In this document: positions 61,312-64,000 of the stretch, in pieces | Position numbering within the stretch: position 1 is the first letter of the stretch | Layout of the letters: the number at the start of each line of letters is the position of its first letter | The notes under the pieces: generated by a model | Database searches by the model: none | Told to the model about the DNA's origin: nothing | Seen by the model: only the letters and a program-made list of their open reading frames with translations | Made by a program: the position numbers and the translations under genes | Source of the DNA: Actinoplanes aureus | Lineage (GTDB): Bacteria; Actinomycetota; Actinomycetes; Mycobacteriales; Micromonosporaceae | Assembly (NCBI RefSeq): GCF_015704865.1 | Contig: NZ_JADQTO010000003.1 | Location: 553,955-617,954 of the forward strand | Direction of reading: 5' to 3' | DNA length: 64,000 nucleotides

Positions 61312-61728
61312 ATGGAAGAGCCGATCGGCACACTGACACCACTGAGTGACACCGGCCAGGTGGTGGCCGACCCCGAGCAGGACCTGCGGGGTCGTACCGT
61401 GATCGACAGCGCCGGCGAGAAGGTCGGGACCGTGACGGACCTGCTGGTGGACACCGCCGCGAACGCCGTGCGGTTCCTTCGGGTCGAGCACGGCGGCGTG
61501 CTGGGCTTCGGTGCCACCGCGTCGTTCATCCCGGTCGACGCGATCAGCCGGGTGACCGACGACGAGGTGTACGTGGAGTCGGCCAAGGACCGGATCGCCG
61601 GGGCGCCGCGCTACGACCCGGACCTGGTCGATCAGCGCGACTACTACGAGAAGATCTACGGTCACTACGGGTATCCGCCGTTCTGGACGCCGGGATACTT
61701 CTATCCGGGTTTCCCCAACGGCCGCTGA
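61312..61728 (+). CDS. PRC-barrel domain protein
   Basis: This 138-residue protein has a PRC-barrel (about 22-95; RGRTVIDSAGEKVGTVTDLL, SFIPVDAISRVTDDEVYVE) and an aromatic, Pro/Gly-rich tail (YYEKIYGHYGYPPFWTPGYF). Such proteins are often stress-induced in actinobacteria; function unknown. ATG at 61312 follows AGGGAGG at eight bases; the longer form from 61282 is less likely. Confidence 0.8.
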   Translation: MEEPIGTLTPLSDTGQVVADPEQDLRGRTVIDSAGEKVGTVTDLLVDTAANAVRFLRVEHGGVLGFGATASFIPVDAISRVTDDEVYVESAKDRIAGAPRYDPDLVDQRDYYEKIYGHYGYPPFWTPGYFYPGFPNGR

Positions 61729-61786
61729 GGGCTCGTCCGGCGTACCTGAGTTGCGCGGTGGCGTGCCCCGGGTAGGGTTGCCACCC

Positions 61787-62107
61787 ATGTCCAGCAGCGC
61801 CACGGTTACGTATCGGACCAGCGACGACGGCACCACCCTGCACGCCACCCTGACCGGCGAACTCGACCTGGGCGACGCCGACGACATCCGCGACAGCCTC
61901 GTCGCCACCGCGCGGCAAACCGGCTGCCAGCGGCTCGAGGCCGACCTGGCCGAGGTCGGGTTCATCGACTCCTACGCGCTCGGTGCCCTGGTGAGCGCCC
62001 GCAACAGCGCCGCCGCCGACGGGATCACCATGACCCTGGTCAACCCGTCCCCGCCGGTGCGCAAAGCGCTCGAGGTGACCGGGCTGAGCGACGTGTTCTG
62101 GTTGTGA
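61787..62107 (+). CDS. STAS-domain anti-sigma-factor antagonist-like protein
   Basis: This 106-residue single STAS domain has HATLTGELDLGDADDIRDSL, then EADLAEVGFIDSYALGALVS. The Ser of FIDSYAL is the residue phosphorylated in SpoIIAA/RsbV-type antagonists. It would bind and release an anti-sigma kinase; none is encoded nearby. The ATG at 61787 is clear. Confidence 0.88.
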   Translation: MSSSATVTYRTSDDGTTLHATLTGELDLGDADDIRDSLVATARQTGCQRLEADLAEVGFIDSYALGALVSARNSAAADGITMTLVNPSPPVRKALEVTGLSDVFWL

Positions 62108-62190
62108 ACCTCTTGTCGTGAGCCTCTTGAGTCGGCCCCTGGGGGAGGCGGCAGACTCGGCACTATGCCGGAGCTGAGCGGGATGACCCG

Positions 62191-63171
62191 ATGACCGAGA
62201 TCCAGATCGGCGTGCTCGGCGCCGCGCGGATTCTGCGGGGCGCCCTGCTCGCACCCGCCCAGCGGGTCGACGGGGTCACGGTCGCGGCGATAGCCGCGCG
62301 TGACCCCGCACGCGCCCGGACCTACGCGGCCAAGCACCGGATCCCCCGGGTGCACGACAGCTACGAGGCGCTGCTGGCCGATCCCGCCATCGACGCCGTC
62401 TACATCCCGTCCCCCGCCGCGCTGCACGCCCGGTGGACCATGGCCGCCCTCGACGCCGGCAAACACGTCCTGGTCGAGAAGCCGTTCACCGCCAACGCCG
62501 CCGAGGCCGAGCGGGTGGCGGCCGCCATCGCGACCTCGGACCGGGTGGTCATGGAGGCCTACCACACCGGTCACCATCCGCTGACGGCCCGGCTGCGCGA
62601 GATCCTCGCCTCCGGCGAGATCGGGACCGTGCGCGCGGCCCGAGCGATCTTCCTGGTGCCGGTCCCACCCGGCCGCAACATCCGCTGGAACCCGGCCTTG
62701 GGCGGCGGCGGCCTGCTCGACGTGGGCTACTACCCGGTGCGGCTGCTGCGCGACCTGTTCGGCGAGGCCACCGTCGAGCGCGCGCACGCTCTGCATCGCA
62801 ACGGCATCGACCGCTACCTGGAGGCCGACCTGACGTTCCCCGGCGACGTCCGGGGCACGGTCGTCTCGTCGTTGTGGTCACGCCACCTGTTCGGCTCCAG
62901 CCTGCGCGTCGACGGCGATCGGGGCCGCCTGACCGTCTCCTGGCCCTACCTGCCGCAGTTCGGCTCGCGGATCACCGTGCGCGCGGGTGGGCGCGCCCAC
63001 CGGGAACGCGCCGACCGGACGCCGACCTACGTCTACCAGTTGCGCGCCTTCCGGGACGCGGTGCTCGGCGACGGCCCGATCCTCACGGACGCGGCCGCTG
63101 CGGTGAGCCAGATGCGGGCGCTCGACGACATCTACGTCGCGTGCGGCCTGAGGCCACGCTGCCTGCCGTAG
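62191..63171 (+). CDS. Gfo/Idh/MocA-family oxidoreductase
   Basis: This 326-residue protein has an N-terminal Rossmann fold (IGVLGAARILRGALLAP) and the family signature VLVEKPFTANAAEAERV (Lys of EKP). A C-terminal alpha/beta domain contains LGGGGLLDVGYYPVRLLRDL. It is an NAD(P)-dependent dehydrogenase or dehydratase acting on sugars or cyclitols; closest in feel to trans-dihydrodiol/xylose dehydrogenases. It stands alone. Confidence 0.9.
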   Translation: MTEIQIGVLGAARILRGALLAPAQRVDGVTVAAIAARDPARARTYAAKHRIPRVHDSYEALLADPAIDAVYIPSPAALHARWTMAALDAGKHVLVEKPFTANAAEAERVAAAIATSDRVVMEAYHTGHHPLTARLREILASGEIGTVRAARAIFLVPVPPGRNIRWNPALGGGGLLDVGYYPVRLLRDLFGEATVERAHALHRNGIDRYLEADLTFPGDVRGTVVSSLWSRHLFGSSLRVDGDRGRLTVSWPYLPQFGSRITVRAGGRAHRERADRTPTYVYQLRAFRDAVLGDGPILTDAAAAVSQMRALDDIYVACGLRPRCLP

Positions 63172-63460
63172 GCCGCGGACGCGTTCATCGAGGTCCAACG
63201 CCTCGACTGCGCCGGAATGAGCCCTCTACGCCGTGCTCCGACGCCGTGCAAGCGCTGCCTGCCGCCCCATCGGCACCTGCCTCACCTGCCGACCCCGCTT
63301 CCCGCAACGGAACCCCAGGCAGGACCGAAGATCATGGCAAACCACTACTAGGGCGTTCGTCCAGTTGGCCCTGATGTACCGGGATGGGGCCTCCACTCGG
63401 CGGCTGGACGCCAGCCGGGCGCCCGGCCGCATGCGAAGAGGGCAGGCGGAGTGGGGGCCC

Positions 63461-63710
63461 GGGCCGTCGCTTGCACGCGCTATCGGGTGCGGTGGGGTGC
63501 GTGGGCTACGGCAGACAGCGGCGGGCCGTCGCTGGCGCACGTTGTGGGGTGTGGTGGGGTGCGTGGGCTACGGCTGGCGGGGGCGGGCCGTCGCTGGCGC
63601 ACCTTATGAGGTGCGGTGGGGTGCGTGGGCTACGGCTCGGCTCGCCACGGGCCGTCGGGGATGCCGCCGGGCGTCGGCTGGGGCCTGTGTCGGCTACGGC
63701 CCTGTCCGGC
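63461..63710 (+). repeat. 62-bp imperfect tandem repeat (three units plus a degenerate fourth)
   Basis: Units begin with GGGCCGTCG at 63461, 63523, 63585 and 63649. The shared core is GGTGGGGTGCGTGGGCTACG, with the preceding CGCTGGCGCAC part varying. The period of 62 is not a multiple of three, so it is not a coding repeat. The space 63172-64000 holds no convincing gene. Confidence 0.85.
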
Positions 63711-63814
63711 TGGTAGCGCAGCACGTATTGGAGGACCGGGTGGCGAGCGCTCTGCCCCCCGGACCCGGCGGGCTAGAAGGCTTCCGTAGTCAGGGTCCTC
63801 AAGCGGTGATCTTG

Positions 63815-63863
63815 CTTGGCCCACGCTCAATGCTGTTGGGCCGGACAAGAGAAGGCTCTCTAG
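63815..63863 (+). repeat. Dispersed repeat of the second family, copy 2
   Basis: CTTGGCCCACGCTCAATGCTG is followed directly by TTGGGCCGGACAAG and GAAGGCTCTCTAG. It corresponds to the repeat at 21545-21631 with two internal stretches missing. It lies in gene-free sequence near the window end. Confidence 0.7.
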
Positions 63864-63939
63864 CTGTGATGTTCGGGGACGTTGGTCGAGGAAGTGTGAC
63901 CACTCGATCTGACGATCATCAGCTGGTTCTGTGAACGAT

Positions 63940-64000
63940 GAAGGCCTCCAGCGATGCAGTGGAGTTGTCGAGAAACCACTGACCAGCACCGGAGGCCTTC
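63940..64000. other. Long two-part stem-loop at the window edge
   Basis: GAAGGCCTCC (63940-63949) pairs with GGAGGCCTTC (63991-64000), and inside it CAGTGG (63957-63962) pairs with CCACTG (63976-63981). This could be a strong terminator for a gene beyond the window or the end of an insertion sequence. The neighbouring second-family repeat makes a mobile-element boundary possible. Confidence 0.55.

Noticed and set aside
63461..63710. Tandem repeat considered as a CRISPR array
   Set aside because: The 62-bp units are contiguous with no unique spacers and degrade gradually; no cas gene is present.

Overview
The window is high-GC actinobacterial DNA with GTG starts, overlapping stop/start junctions, Tat-exported enzymes and many one-component regulators. 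The gene content fits Micromonosporaceae. A locus with two latex-clearing (Lcp-type) oxygenases, as known from rubber-degrading Actinoplanes, makes Actinoplanes or a close relative my best guess; this is inference, since no rRNA or tRNA gene was seen. Most of the window reads as accessory chromosome: small regulator/effector pairs, secreted enzymes, gene remnants and dispersed repeats.

Layout. 0-7.6 kb: ArsR regulator with an SRPBCC partner and a 13-bp-arm operator, VanZ-like protein, double-VOC protein, acetyltransferases, DUF574 methyltransferase, AhpD-like protein, and an AT-richer insert coding an excisionase-type HTH membrane protein. 7.6-13.8 kb: dodecin, PilZ protein, a secreted carbohydrate pair (GH16 with two discoidin modules; discoidin-DUF1996) preceded by LacI-type operator sequences and followed by a LacI regulator whose 5' end is disrupted by a GC-homopolymer tract, then a formate/nitrite-type channel. 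13.9-15.1 kb: an orphan monomeric PheS/FDX-ACB synthetase-like gene behind a phenylalanine attenuator. 15.3-22 kb: phosphotransferase pseudogene, Ser/Thr kinase, deacetylase-glycosyltransferase fusion, and a nest of intergenic repeats. 22-38 kb: secreted proteins, MEDS-STAS sensor, epoxide hydrolase with WYL regulator, DUF3224/MarR pair with a clear operator, MFS-USP fusion, enoyl-CoA hydratase, gene remnants, SRPBCC-ArsR-DUF899 operon and nucleoside hydrolase.

38-49 kb: UbiA prenyltransferase, GT4 glycosyltransferase, an ABC-F protein behind a TetR-like double operator, then a tight three-gene set: Y4yA-like PLP decarboxylase, cysteine-synthase-like enzyme fused to rhodanese, and SufS-like desulfurase. 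This set looks like an uncharacterised amino-acid/sulfur pathway. A methyltransferase and hydrolase are on the opposite strand, followed by an unusual BioD-like/TM/SUKH protein.

49-55 kb is the most interpretable block: a [2Fe-2S] subunit and Tat-exported molybdenum hydroxylase (OxiAB type), two Lcp paralogues and a divergent TetR regulator, all consistent with extracellular cleavage of polyisoprene and oxidation of the products. 55-63 kb: erythromycin-esterase-like protein, threonine dehydratase, a NarL/DesK two-component pair, CGNR regulator with a divergent MFS exporter, PRC-barrel, STAS and Gfo/Idh/MocA proteins. The last 0.8 kb has no convincing gene but carries a 62-bp tandem repeat, a copy of a dispersed repeat and a strong stem-loop.
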